DNA from: CATQHL01 sp965242895
GTDB lineage: Bacteria; Actinomycetota; Acidimicrobiia; Acidimicrobiales; CATQHL01
Reading direction: 5' to 3'
Assembly: GCA_965242895.1 (NCBI GenBank)
Contig: OZ251507.1
Span: 1,736,001 to 1,800,000, forward strand
DNA: 64,000 bases
Below, piece by piece: positions 16,949-25,023 of the stretch (the stretch's first letter is position 1; every line of letters starts with the position of its first letter). The notes beneath the pieces are model-generated. The model searched no databases. It was not told the origin of the DNA and saw nothing but the letters and a program-made list of their open reading frames with translations. A program made the translations under genes and the position numbers.

Positions 16949-18288
16949 TGCCAACTGAGGTCGGAGGGGGATGGGTGCCCGTGGTGCCGCCCTTAAACCC
17001 TCGTACTCACTCACCTGACGCCCCTCAAGGACTGTCTTCCTTTGCACGTCTAGCGAGGGTGCACGCAGCCTCAGCGGCCGGAGACGCCATGATTGCCGTG
17101 GCTCTTGCCGATTCCCTCTTTTTCTCTGATCCCTCCGAGAGTTCCCGAGGGAGTGTCTTGCTCTACCTGCTGGTGACGCTCCTTCCATTCGCGTTGGTGG
17201 CGCCCTTCATCGGGCCGGCTCTCGACCGCGTCAAGGGGGGGAGGCGTATCCTCATCCTGCTCCTCAATGCCGGAAGGGCGCTGACCGCCTTTTTCCTGAT
17301 CGGAAACGTGGACAGCCTGATCTTGTATCCGCTGGCCTTTGCGATCCTGGTGTTGGGCAAGGGGTACGCAATCGCTAAGGCTGCTGTAGTGCCTGCCACG
17401 GTCTCTTCCGAAGAGGAATTAGTGGACAAGAATTCCAGGCTTGCCGTGCTTACCGTAGTGGCCGGTCTCATCGGAGCCCTGCCTGCCTGGTTGTTTGCCA
17501 GATTCCTGAGCGCCGACTGGGCTGTGGGGATGGCCGGGTTTTCCTTCCTGTTCGCGGCTGTCCTGTCGGCTCGAATGCCTAAAGCCGAGGTGCTCCCCAC
17601 TCCGCAGGGTGTCGAGGCGGTCTACGGGGGGCGCAAGGTCGGAATACGCATGGCCGCTACGTCCATGGGCGTCTTGCGCGCCGTCTTGGGTTTCATGACG
17701 TTCTTGTTGGCTTTCCACTTTCGGACAGAAAACACGTGGGCTCTGTTCGCTGCGGCTGCTCTGGCCATGCTGGGCACTCTTTCCGGTTCGGCTGTCGTTG
17801 CCAAGGTGGAGGAATCCAATCGGGCCGAGTGGATTCTTCAGCTCACCCTGCTGATCTCCACTTTCGTGTGCATGCTTGCAATCTGGACAGGCGACATCCA
17901 GGGGGCCCTGGCGGTCGCTTTCGTGGTGGGGCTTTGTGTATCCGGAGGAAAGGTGGCGTTCGACTCCGTCGTTCAGCGGGACGCTCCCAACGCAAACTAC
18001 GGACGCAGTTTCGGGCAGTTCGAGGTGTTCTTTCAGCTGATGTGGGTGTTCGGAGCTCTGTTGGGGCTCATCCCCATTCCCCTGTGGGCCGGTTTCATGC
18101 TGATGACGCTGGCCACCGGGGGCACCGGAGTTCTCTACTTGATCGGAGTTCGGCAACTCGGGCGCAGTCAGGCCAACGACGTCGCCAACCTCCCCGCCCC
18201 CAAAGGCCTGGGGGACATCCTGCGCGACCGCTGGCGAATTCATCGCCGCAGCCGCTCAAAGAAGAAGACCGATCAATCCCCCGGCTGA
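16948..18288 (+). CDS. Major-facilitator-type membrane transporter
   Basis: 446 residues with about 12 hydrophobic helices after a ~50-residue polar N-terminus. The short loop PALDRVKGGRRILI after the second helix matches the family's basic inter-helix motif (G-x3-D-R-x-G-R/K-R). No substrate can be inferred. Its ATG overlaps the regX3 stop by one base, so it is probably transcribed with the phosphate operon, which may or may not point to a phosphorus-related substrate. The C-terminus is strongly basic (RRSRSKKKT). Confidence 0.8.
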   Translation: MPTEVGGGWVPVVPPLNPRTHSPDAPQGLSSFARLARVHAASAAGDAMIAVALADSLFFSDPSESSRGSVLLYLLVTLLPFALVAPFIGPALDRVKGGRRILILLLNAGRALTAFFLIGNVDSLILYPLAFAILVLGKGYAIAKAAVVPATVSSEEELVDKNSRLAVLTVVAGLIGALPAWLFARFLSADWAVGMAGFSFLFAAVLSARMPKAEVLPTPQGVEAVYGGRKVGIRMAATSMGVLRAVLGFMTFLLAFHFRTENTWALFAAAALAMLGTLSGSAVVAKVEESNRAEWILQLTLLISTFVCMLAIWTGDIQGALAVAFVVGLCVSGGKVAFDSVVQRDAPNANYGRSFGQFEVFFQLMWVFGALLGLIPIPLWAGFMLMTLATGGTGVLYLIGVRQLGRSQANDVANLPAPKGLGDILRDRWRIHRRSRSKKKTDQSPG

Positions 18289-18311
18289 ATTGGCCAGCTG
18301 AATTGACCGGA

Positions 18312-19532
18312 TCAGTTCTCGGTCTCGCCTTTCAGATCGATCCTGGCCAGCCAGAGTCCGGGTGCCTCGACTTCGTTCGGGGTGGGAAGGTTTTCGGGAA
18401 GATCCCAGAGCCGCCCGAGGCATTTGCTGTCGGCTCGTTCAACTACTCCGTCCACGAAAGCCGCACCCCGTCTGATTCCGCTCGTCGAGATGTCCATTCC
18501 AAAGAGACGTCCGGATGATCCGAATTCGGAGGGTGGGTTCAGTCGCCGCCTCCTGAAAGCTTCATGGACTGGGCTCTGCGCTCCGAGCATTTGCCGCCCC
18601 AGCCGTTCCGTTATGAAATCGGCGTAGCTCAATAGGATTCCGACGAACGCCTCCAGATCCTCCTTGACCTCTCCCCCTGCGTCGTCTTCCACGCTGAGCA
18701 GGGAATCTAGTGTAGAAAAAACCTGCTGAACTTTCCTGGGATCATTCATGAACCCTTCCCCGATCGATTTCGCCGCGTCCTCTAGTCGGAACCGAAGGCA
18801 TCTTCTCATGTATTCGCAGATCAGATCGTTCAGGCGGTCGGTGACTTGAGGGATTCCCATCAAGCACGCCATCGTGTTTGAATGCAGGCCGACCCACAGG
18901 CCGGTGTCTTCCAGGGACAGGTTCCAAGCCTTGGCCTTTCTTCTGATGTTGGGGGCGACCAGCATGGTCTTGTTTGTTTCGCCGCGCGGAACCGGAATGT
19001 CGTATGAAGCCAGGCTGCTGCGGGCCAGTCTGCCTACTGCCGTTCCGATCCAGAGCGCAGCCATGGTCGGTGTCAGCGATTCCATGAGGCGCTTAAAAAG
19101 AAACTCCCCCTCGGAGGCCGCAGGGAACTCCAGATCCTGATCTCCGCCGCCTTCGTTGGACTGCTCGCCTTGGAGAGCCTTGACGAGTTCTTCCGTGTAG
19201 CGCCTCCACTCTCTTACTGTCCGGCGCGCCCAGGCTCCGCGTCCGACCACGTCTGGCTCCGCCTTGACGGCCAGACCGGTCTCGGCTGCGACCACCCGCT
19301 GCGTCAGGGCGAATAGATCGTCAAGCAGCAGACGCTGATCCGGGGGCACGTTGGCTTCCGGCTGTCCCGACGTCGCCAGAGCCTGTGCTATCTGCTCGGC
19401 GGCTTCTCGCCCGATCCTCGGAGAACTCATCAGGTTGGCGAAGTCTCCGAAGAGAGGATCGTCTGGCTCTTCTTCCAGCCAGTCTTCGGAGAAGGGGTCC
19501 GGACGCTCGGGTGGGCTGGACACCTCAAACAT
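18312..19532 (-). CDS. DUF2342 (Zincin_2) family protein lacking the zinc-binding motif
   Basis: Resembles the actinobacterial DUF2342 family, often labelled coenzyme F420 biosynthesis-associated or zinc-dependent metalloprotease. Seen: LVAPNIRRKAKAWNLSLEDTGLWVGLHSNTM around residues 191-221, which follows the family's helix with an HExxH active site, and C-terminal segments FGMDISTSGIRRGAAFVDGVVERAD. Here the motif reads His217-Ser-Asn-Thr-Met221: the catalytic Glu is Ser and the second His is Met. The protein should therefore not be an active zinc peptidase. It is convergent with the MFS gene and starts about 100 bp from the divergent SDR gene. Confidence 0.7.
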   Translation of the reverse strand: MFEVSSPPERPDPFSEDWLEEEPDDPLFGDFANLMSSPRIGREAAEQIAQALATSGQPEANVPPDQRLLLDDLFALTQRVVAAETGLAVKAEPDVVGRGAWARRTVREWRRYTEELVKALQGEQSNEGGGDQDLEFPAASEGEFLFKRLMESLTPTMAALWIGTAVGRLARSSLASYDIPVPRGETNKTMLVAPNIRRKAKAWNLSLEDTGLWVGLHSNTMACLMGIPQVTDRLNDLICEYMRRCLRFRLEDAAKSIGEGFMNDPRKVQQVFSTLDSLLSVEDDAGGEVKEDLEAFVGILLSYADFITERLGRQMLGAQSPVHEAFRRRRLNPPSEFGSSGRLFGMDISTSGIRRGAAFVDGVVERADSKCLGRLWDLPENLPTPNEVEAPGLWLARIDLKGETEN

Positions 19533-19635
19533 GGTACGGCGGCGGGGATTGCCTGCATAGATTGCATAGATAACGGCCGGAGAGGTTTGGGTAAACTAAG
19601 TCGCTTGACTTTCTTCGGAGACGACGTCAATCTCG

Positions 19636-20721
19636 ATGACTGAGCAGAAACTCACCGTTGCCATCACCGGGGCGGCCGGCTCGATCGGTTCACGCCTAGC
19701 CGGGCGCCTTTCGTCGTTTCCCCTCGAATGCAGAGTGGTGGGAGTAGACACTCTGCCGCTGGCCCGTACCTTGGATATGGACGTCTGGCAAGGGGATCTC
19801 CGCACGGACGACGTGGAAGCAATGCTGGAAGGCGTCGACGTGGTTGCCCACTTAGTCTCTGCGTTTCATCCCCGCCGCGACGGCATGGAGTCGGCTCACC
19901 TCGACGACGAAGTGCTGCGGCGTCTATTGGCGGCCATACCCCAGGCGGGAGTCAAGGGGTTGGTGCTCATGTCCAGCGCGATGGTCTATGGGGCGTGGGA
20001 AAACAACGACCTGCCGCTGGCGGAGAGCGCGCCTCTGCGTCCCAATCCCGGGTTTCGGTTTGCCTCCCAGAAAGCCGAGATGGAGCGCCTCGTCGCAGAC
20101 TGGCACGCAGAAAATCCGGACGTGCGGCTGGTCGTTCTACGGCCCGTCACGGCGGTTTCGTCCGGGGAGAACAGTTGGGTGGCGCGCAGCATGCGGTCTG
20201 CGGCCGAAGTGGTCTTCGGAGAGGGCAATCCCTCTATGCAGTTCCTTCACCTCGACGACCTCACTTCAGCAGTGGAAATGGCGGTGTTGGGCGATCTAAA
20301 CGGCGTCTACAACGTGGCTCCCGACGGGTATGTGAATGCCGAAGACGTACGCAGGCTAAACGGGCGCACGCCTCGCCCGCGGTTTTCCTCGAGTGTCGCC
20401 TCGAGGCTGGCAAGACTTTTCTGGCGTCTCCGCCTTGCCCCCATCCCTCCTGGAATCGTCCCTTATATACGCCGCTCCTGGATCGTGTCCAGCGAGCGCC
20501 TGAGAACTGCAGGGTGGTCGCCTCTGTACGGCAACGAAGAGGCCTATGTAAGCGCTCACCACGCCAGACCTTGGGCAATGATGAGCTCCGTTGTCAGGCA
20601 GCGACAGGTCATGTGGCTCTCGGTTGCGGCGGGCGCAGTGGTTCTCGGCGCAGCGATCGGAGTGATTGCCAGACGCCGCCGCTTGGCTGAAAAAGTTTGT
20701 TGCGGGATTAATGTCCTTTAA
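19636..20721 (+). CDS. NAD-dependent epimerase/dehydratase-like protein with a C-terminal membrane anchor
   Basis: 361 residues. The N-terminal Rossmann loop GAAGSIGSRLAGRL (residues 12-25) and VVGVDTLPL are of the extended SDR type. The usual catalytic Tyr-x3-Lys is replaced by Phe142-Ala-Ser-Gln-Lys146, so normal acid-base catalysis is not expected. Near the C-terminus lies a hydrophobic segment VMWLSVAAGAVVLGAAIGVI followed by RRRR, giving a membrane anchor. Its function, possibly NADP-linked binding rather than catalysis, is unknown. It lies between the DUF2342 gene and moaE. Confidence 0.75.
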   Translation: MTEQKLTVAITGAAGSIGSRLAGRLSSFPLECRVVGVDTLPLARTLDMDVWQGDLRTDDVEAMLEGVDVVAHLVSAFHPRRDGMESAHLDDEVLRRLLAAIPQAGVKGLVLMSSAMVYGAWENNDLPLAESAPLRPNPGFRFASQKAEMERLVADWHAENPDVRLVVLRPVTAVSSGENSWVARSMRSAAEVVFGEGNPSMQFLHLDDLTSAVEMAVLGDLNGVYNVAPDGYVNAEDVRRLNGRTPRPRFSSSVASRLARLFWRLRLAPIPPGIVPYIRRSWIVSSERLRTAGWSPLYGNEEAYVSAHHARPWAMMSSVVRQRQVMWLSVAAGAVVLGAAIGVIARRRRLAEKVCCGINVL

Positions 20722-20749
20722 CTTTTCCACAGGCCGTATCATTTAAGGT

Positions 20750-21301
20750 GTGAAAGTTCCTCTGCACGGCAATACCTGGGTGGGCATCTCCGCTGAGAGG
20801 CTGCCTTTCGAGGAGGCCGTCTCCTGGGCGGTGCTTCCCGGCTGCGGGGCGGTAGTCACCTTCAGCGGAGTGGTCAGAGACCACTCCGTGGGACGACAGG
20901 GCGTTTTCGAACTGATCTACGAGGCTTACGAGCGCCAAGCCGTTCACTGCCTAGAGGAAGTGGCGGAACAGGCGCGCTCCGAATGGAGCGAACTGGGTCG
21001 TCTGGTTCTGCTGCACCGTGTGGGTGCACTAGCGGTTTCTGAAGCTGCAGTCCTGGTCGTGGCTTCGGCTCCGCACCGTTCGGCGGCGTTCGCCGCCGCC
21101 GGTTTCTGCATAGACGCGATCAAGGCTTCGGTTCCGATATGGAAGCTGGAGAAACATCAGGACGGCGAGGACTGGGGATTGGAACCACAACACGTAATGA
21201 AGGTCGACGACTTCCTCGCAAGGGAGCGTGAAGACAGGACGCCTGCAGCAAGGGAGCGTGAAGACAGGACGCCTGTATTTCTAGGAGGGGACGGATCGTG
21301 A
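20750..21301 (+). CDS. moaE: Molybdopterin synthase large (catalytic) subunit
   Basis: MoaE inserts sulfur into the molybdenum cofactor precursor, taking it from MoaD. Seen: VVTFSGVVRDHSVGR (the conserved F-G-x-V-R-x2 region), LIYEAYERQA, and VGALAVSEAAVLV with the catalytic Lys region KASVPIWKLEK. Total 183 residues, versus about 150 usual; the surplus is a C-terminal tail containing a duplicated 10-residue unit (AREREDRTPA). No moaD, moaA or moaC lies in the window. GTG start at 20750. Confidence 0.92.
   Translation: MKVPLHGNTWVGISAERLPFEEAVSWAVLPGCGAVVTFSGVVRDHSVGRQGVFELIYEAYERQAVHCLEEVAEQARSEWSELGRLVLLHRVGALAVSEAAVLVVASAPHRSAAFAAAGFCIDAIKASVPIWKLEKHQDGEDWGLEPQHVMKVDDFLAREREDRTPAAREREDRTPVFLGGDGS
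21218..21275 (+). repeat. Tandem duplication in the moaE 3' end (28 bp, offset 30 bp)
   Basis: The same 28 bases occur at 21218-21245 and 21248-21275 without a mismatch, in frame, duplicating ten codons of the tail. It lies outside the conserved MoaE domain. Confidence 0.9.
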
Positions 21302-21477
21302 GCGGCTTAGTGTTCCTGGTAGTGGCTCTTGGTGTATGCGTCGTCGGCTTTCTGTACCTCTGGCTCCGTCACCGAGACCGATCCACCTTCATGAGCAGCG
21401 TCAACCGTTTCGATAAGGAACTTGAGGCGTTGCGGCCGCGCAAACCTCGACCCCGCGGCAGAAAGAGGGTCGGGTAA
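21298..21477 (+). CDS. Small single-pass membrane protein of unknown function
   Basis: A 59-residue frame from GTG at 21298, overlapping the moaE stop (GTGA). It reads a hydrophobic N-terminus, GLVFLVVALGVCVVGFLYLWL, followed by a strongly basic tail (Arg/Lys at the end of the protein). Translation coupling, a signal-anchor-like topology and a ribosome site (aggagggg) inside moaE's end support it as a real gene. It ends 6 bp before mreB. Small inner-membrane proteins of this kind are often accessory to neighbours; no function is inferred. Confidence 0.65.
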   Translation: MSGLVFLVVALGVCVVGFLYLWLRHRDRSTFMSSVNRFDKELEALRPRKPRPRGRKRVG

Positions 21478-21483
21478 CGCCTT

Positions 21484-22494
21484 GTGGCACGTCCACTGGC
21501 AATTGACTTAGGCACCGCCAACACCCTCGTCTACATGGAAGGCCAGGGTGTGGTCTTTCGAGAGCACTCGGTCATCGCCGTGCACGAGGAGACCGGCGAA
21601 GTGTTGGCCATGGGCACAGACGCCTGGAGGATGGTCGGCAGAACCCCGAGTTACATCAAGGCCATCAGACCTCTCAGGCACGGAGCCATAACCGATTTCG
21701 ACATCACGGCGAGGATGCTGAGGTCGATCTTTCAGAAGGTGGGGGTCAACCGCTTCAACCGCCCTAAGGTGGTTATCTGCATCCCGTCTGCTCTTACTCT
21801 CGTGGAGATTAGAGCGGTTAAGTTGGCGGCCCGCCGGGCCGGGGCGGGAAGCGTGTTGTTGATGGAACAGCCGATGGCGGCCGCACTTGGGGCAGACCTT
21901 CCCATCGATCAACCTGTCGGTAATTTGATCGTGGACATCGGGGGCGGGACCACCGAGGCGTTGCTTGCCTCCACCGGCGGCGTGGTGGCGATCGAGGCTG
22001 AGCGCATCGGCTCGTTCTCCATCGACGACGCCATCTACCGCCATGTCCGCGAGCGGTACGGAGTGGCCCTAGGAGAACAGACGACCGAGAGGGTCAAGAT
22101 CACCATTGGGAAGGCATTGCAGGGTGGGGAAGAGGTGACCATGGAAGTACGGGGGCGTCGTACGGCCGTGAGCATGCCTCAGATTCTTCACTTGACCTCT
22201 TCGGAGATTCACGAAGCCATCAGAACTCCTCTCAGGGCGATCATGAACGTGATTATGAACTGCATTTCCCAGGCTCCGCCCGAGCTCGCCCGGGATATCG
22301 CCGGGCGCGGCTTGTATCTGACAGGTGGCGGCGGTTTGTTGAGCAACCTGAACCAGCGCATAGCCAACCAAACCGGCGTGCCTGTTCACATGGTCGACAA
22401 TCCGCTTGAGTGTGTGGTCCTGGGGGCGGGCCGCTCGCTGGCTTCCCTGGACCTCATGGGAGGAATGCTGATTGACGTCGATGACAATGAGTGA
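21484..22494 (+). CDS. mreB: Rod-shape actin homologue MreB
   Basis: Cytoskeletal ATPase guiding cell-wall growth. Seen: AIDLGTANTLVYMEGQGVV (phosphate loop 1), FDITARMLRSIFQKV, GSVLLMEQPMAAALGADL, phosphate loop 2 in VDIGGGTTEAL, and the C-terminal adenosine motif LTGGGGLLSNL. Length 336 is normal. GTG start at 21484, six bases after the small membrane gene. No mreC or mreD follows, and the next gene is on the opposite strand. It implies a rod-shaped cell or a second function. Confidence 0.95.
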   Translation: MARPLAIDLGTANTLVYMEGQGVVFREHSVIAVHEETGEVLAMGTDAWRMVGRTPSYIKAIRPLRHGAITDFDITARMLRSIFQKVGVNRFNRPKVVICIPSALTLVEIRAVKLAARRAGAGSVLLMEQPMAAALGADLPIDQPVGNLIVDIGGGTTEALLASTGGVVAIEAERIGSFSIDDAIYRHVRERYGVALGEQTTERVKITIGKALQGGEEVTMEVRGRRTAVSMPQILHLTSSEIHEAIRTPLRAIMNVIMNCISQAPPELARDIAGRGLYLTGGGGLLSNLNQRIANQTGVPVHMVDNPLECVVLGAGRSLASLDLMGGMLIDVDDNE

Positions 22495-22517
22495 TCGTCG
22501 GCGTCAGTGATGATGGG

Positions 22518-22754
22518 TCAGCCGATGATGTTTTCGAGCGTCAACCCAGCCAAAAGAAAACCTAGCCCTACCGCACCGGCCAACAGAGTTCCCAGCGTCC
22601 CGACCATCAGAAGGAGCCCAGCGGTTGCGCCTAGGCGCTGCCACCAGAGGAATCTGGCTTTCCTGCCTCTGAGCGGGCGCTGGCTGTGGAACGGATCTTT
22701 GTCCCGGCCCCTCCGTGAGGGTTCTTGCGGTAGGTCAGGGTTGACGAGTATCAA
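22518..22754 (-). CDS. Small membrane protein of unknown function
   Basis: A 78-residue minus-strand frame. The N-terminus is polar and basic (residues 1-34), followed by hydrophobic helices TAGLLLMVGTLGTLLAG and VGLGFLLAGLTL. It starts with TTG at 22754 and is preceded by a purine-rich ribosome site (gaggaaag). It lies convergent to mreB, whose stop is 24 bp away, and divergent from the Lon-type protease gene. I do not recognise a family. The plus-strand frame 22507-22815 in the same place lacks a plausible composition. Confidence 0.5.
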   Translation of the reverse strand: MILVNPDLPQEPSRRGRDKDPFHSQRPLRGRKARFLWWQRLGATAGLLLMVGTLGTLLAGAVGLGFLLAGLTLENIIG

Positions 22755-22826
22755 TTTTCTTTCCTCTTCCCCTCTTTCCTGTTCCCCTCCGCAACTGGCG
22801 CCTGAACTGCCCTAGCGTATCGGCTT

Positions 22827-24038
22827 TTGGCGATGGGTAAGAGATTATTGGGTAAGAGATTAAAGAGAGAAGGCGCCTTACGCCGGCGGCGAGGGACGCT
22901 GCCTCTTGCCGCCGACCGCAATCGCATCCCCCCTCTGCGCCGAGTGCGTATTTTTCTGGTTCTCCATCGCCGCAGAGTTATCAAGATCATGGGAGTTCTG
23001 GCGGTTCTAACTGGGATCGGTCTGGCAGTGACCGTCGTGAACCTTCCTTACTACGTCATTAGACCGGGTGACGTTCGGCTCGGAAGCGACTCCATAGAGG
23101 TCTCCGGCACGGAAGTGCATTCTCCGATTAACGGCATCGGGTACGTAACCGTCTCCGTGCGAGGGCCTCTCTCGCCTCTCGAATGGGTTGCAGCTGGTTT
23201 GGATAAGAGCATGAACGTCGTTCACGAGAGCGTCTTCAACCGGAACTTGACTCCCGATCAACGTCGAGAGGACGACGCCCGTCTTATGACCACATCACAC
23301 GAAATAGCCAAGTTCGTGGCGTTCAAAGAACTGGGCTACGAACTTTCCGATTTGATCGAAATCGTGATCAGCGGCGTCATTCCCTGCTCGGCAGCCGAAG
23401 GACACCTAGCCCTCGGCGACACGATAGTGAGCGTTCATGGAGAGGCAATCGATTCGGTCAAAAGGTTGCAGGAATTGGTACGCAGCAAAGAAATCGGAAG
23501 CATCCTGGAGCTTGAAGTGCGTTCTCCTCTGTCGGGGGAGACCGCGGCTTTAAGCATCCCTCTGGGTTCGAGAACCGACCCTTGTCTTGAGGGGGGGAAC
23601 GCTGCTGAAGACCCTGAAGAGGGGCCTCTTTTAGGTGTGACGCTTGCGGAACGCGCCCAGAGCAGCGAGGTGTGCGAGAGCCTCAACGTGTGCGTGGAGT
23701 TCAACGTTGGAAACGTTGGAGGGCCTTCTGCCGGTCTAGTCTTTACCCTCACCATCATCGATCTCCTCATGCCAGGTGATCTCTCATTAGGATGCCGTGT
23801 AGCTGGGACTGGTACGATATCTACGGATGGGAACGTCGGTGAAGTGGGCGCAGTTCCTCAAAAAGCCGTAGCGGCCGAGCGCGCCGGCTACGATTTGATG
23901 CTCGTTCCTACGGGTCAGAGAGAAGACGCGCTCGGCGTCATAAGTGGTTCTCTTGTTGTACTTGAAGTCGATTCGGTAGGAGAAGCCATCGATGCCCTTA
24001 ATACCTGCGAAACTCTCAAAGCCGAGCGGCGGAGTTGA
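22827..24038 (+). CDS. PDZ-domain Lon-type (S16) serine protease
   Basis: Membrane-anchored serine protease of the YlbL/SdrC type. After an N-terminal basic stretch there is one membrane helix (IMGVLAVLTGIGLAVTVVNL), then a PDZ-like domain at about 170-245 (VIPCSAAEGHLALGDTIVSVHGEAI), then the Lon protease fold with catalytic Ser301 in NVGGPSAGLVF and Lys346 in VGAVPQKAVAAERAG. No ATPase domain is present. The start is uncertain: TTG at 22827 or ATG at 22833; the early coding region holds a 13-bp tandem repeat. Followed 37 bp later by the DivIVA-like gene. Confidence 0.88.
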   Translation: MAMGKRLLGKRLKREGALRRRRGTLPLAADRNRIPPLRRVRIFLVLHRRRVIKIMGVLAVLTGIGLAVTVVNLPYYVIRPGDVRLGSDSIEVSGTEVHSPINGIGYVTVSVRGPLSPLEWVAAGLDKSMNVVHESVFNRNLTPDQRREDDARLMTTSHEIAKFVAFKELGYELSDLIEIVISGVIPCSAAEGHLALGDTIVSVHGEAIDSVKRLQELVRSKEIGSILELEVRSPLSGETAALSIPLGSRTDPCLEGGNAAEDPEEGPLLGVTLAERAQSSEVCESLNVCVEFNVGNVGGPSAGLVFTLTIIDLLMPGDLSLGCRVAGTGTISTDGNVGEVGAVPQKAVAAERAGYDLMLVPTGQREDALGVISGSLVVLEVDSVGEAIDALNTCETLKAERRS

Positions 24039-24075
24039 TGAATGAATGCGAGTCGAGGAATGAGAGAGGCGTTCA

Positions 24076-25002
24076 ATGACCCCCGATGAAGTCAGACTCA
24101 GGAAGTTCGATTTGGTTCGCAGAGGCTGCAACCCTGCGGCTGTGCAGCGGTTTCAGGAAGAGGTGGCAGACGAGCTGCAGAACTGGGAAAAACGCGTCGC
24201 CTCTCTCGAGGTGCAATGCGCCGAACTCATCGAGAGCATGCCCGACGCCTCCGAAGTGGAGGCAGAAGCCAAGGCCGCCGAGGCTTGGCGTGATGATGTC
24301 TTGGCCGACATGAACCGTCGCCGCGTGGAGTTGAACGCCGAAATAGTTCGAATGCGCGCCGGCAGAGACGTCCTGCAAAAAGCCATCGAAGAGACGCTCG
24401 GAGTGCTCGAATCTCCACTCGGCAAACTCGTCTCTGCTCTTAAGGACGCCCGCTTCCAGGGCGATCTAGAGGCGGAGCGGGTGCGCGAGGCCCGCCGTCC
24501 GAGTTCCGCTGAGATGCGCGCCGAACTAGAGACGGCCCGCTTGGCCGGCTTCGTGCCCTCATCGCCCTCACAGAAAGAGACGGAGACACCCTCGAGCGGA
24601 GAGTTCCCCGAACAGGGTCAGTCGCCCTCTGTGTCGGCTGGGTTGCGGAGTTCGCAACCTTCCGTAAAGCCTCTTGACGCGAGTGTCCCGGTCGATTCTT
24701 CGCCGCCGCTCTCGCCGCCGTCGCAGTCGCAGTTGCCGCCGTCACCTCCGCTGGCGTCGAGGCCGCCGCTCTCGCCGCCGTCGCAGTCGCAGTTGCCGCC
24801 GTCACCTCCGCTGGCGTCGAGGTCGCCGCTTCCGTCGTCGAGGTCGCCCTCGTCCTCGGAAATTTCAAAGCCGCCCGCAGAGAGCGCTGACTCCGGTCAT
24901 GCGGAGCAGGACAAGGCCGCGGCTGCCACGAACCTCGATCAACTCTTTGCCAAAGCCAGGGAAGAACTGAGCGATGAGGACGAGGGTGCGGACAAGACAT
25001 AG
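24076..25002 (+). CDS. DivIVA-like coiled-coil protein with Pro/Ser-rich tail
   Basis: The N-terminal 30 residues (MTPDEVRLRKFDLVRRGCNP, then AAVQRFQEEVADEL) match the membrane-binding DivIVA head, which recognises curved membrane, followed by a coiled coil to about residue 130. The remainder is disordered and rich in Ser/Pro, with a perfect 20-residue tandem duplication. A second short charged helix sits at the C-terminus (LFAKAREELSDEDEG). DivIVA-type proteins in actinobacteria organise polar growth and division. This is a family-level inference; the family has many specialised members. Ribosome site gagagg before ATG 24076. Confidence 0.7.
   Translation: MTPDEVRLRKFDLVRRGCNPAAVQRFQEEVADELQNWEKRVASLEVQCAELIESMPDASEVEAEAKAAEAWRDDVLADMNRRRVELNAEIVRMRAGRDVLQKAIEETLGVLESPLGKLVSALKDARFQGDLEAERVREARRPSSAEMRAELETARLAGFVPSSPSQKETETPSSGEFPEQGQSPSVSAGLRSSQPSVKPLDASVPVDSSPPLSPPSQSQLPPSPPLASRPPLSPPSQSQLPPSPPLASRSPLPSSRSPSSSEISKPPAESADSGHAEQDKAAAATNLDQLFAKAREELSDEDEGADKT
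24702..24821 (+). repeat. Perfect 60-bp tandem duplication in the DivIVA-like gene
   Basis: Bases 24702-24761 are repeated without any mismatch at 24762-24821, encoding 20 residues of a Pro/Ser/Gln-rich stretch twice and keeping the frame. Absence of any substitution points to a very recent event. Confidence 0.95.
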
Positions 25003-25023
25003 GCTGATCGGTAAGCTGAACTG

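Noticed and set aside
17736..18518. Plus-strand frame of 260 residues inside the MFS gene
   Set aside because: Overlaps the transporter in another frame and has shadow-like composition.
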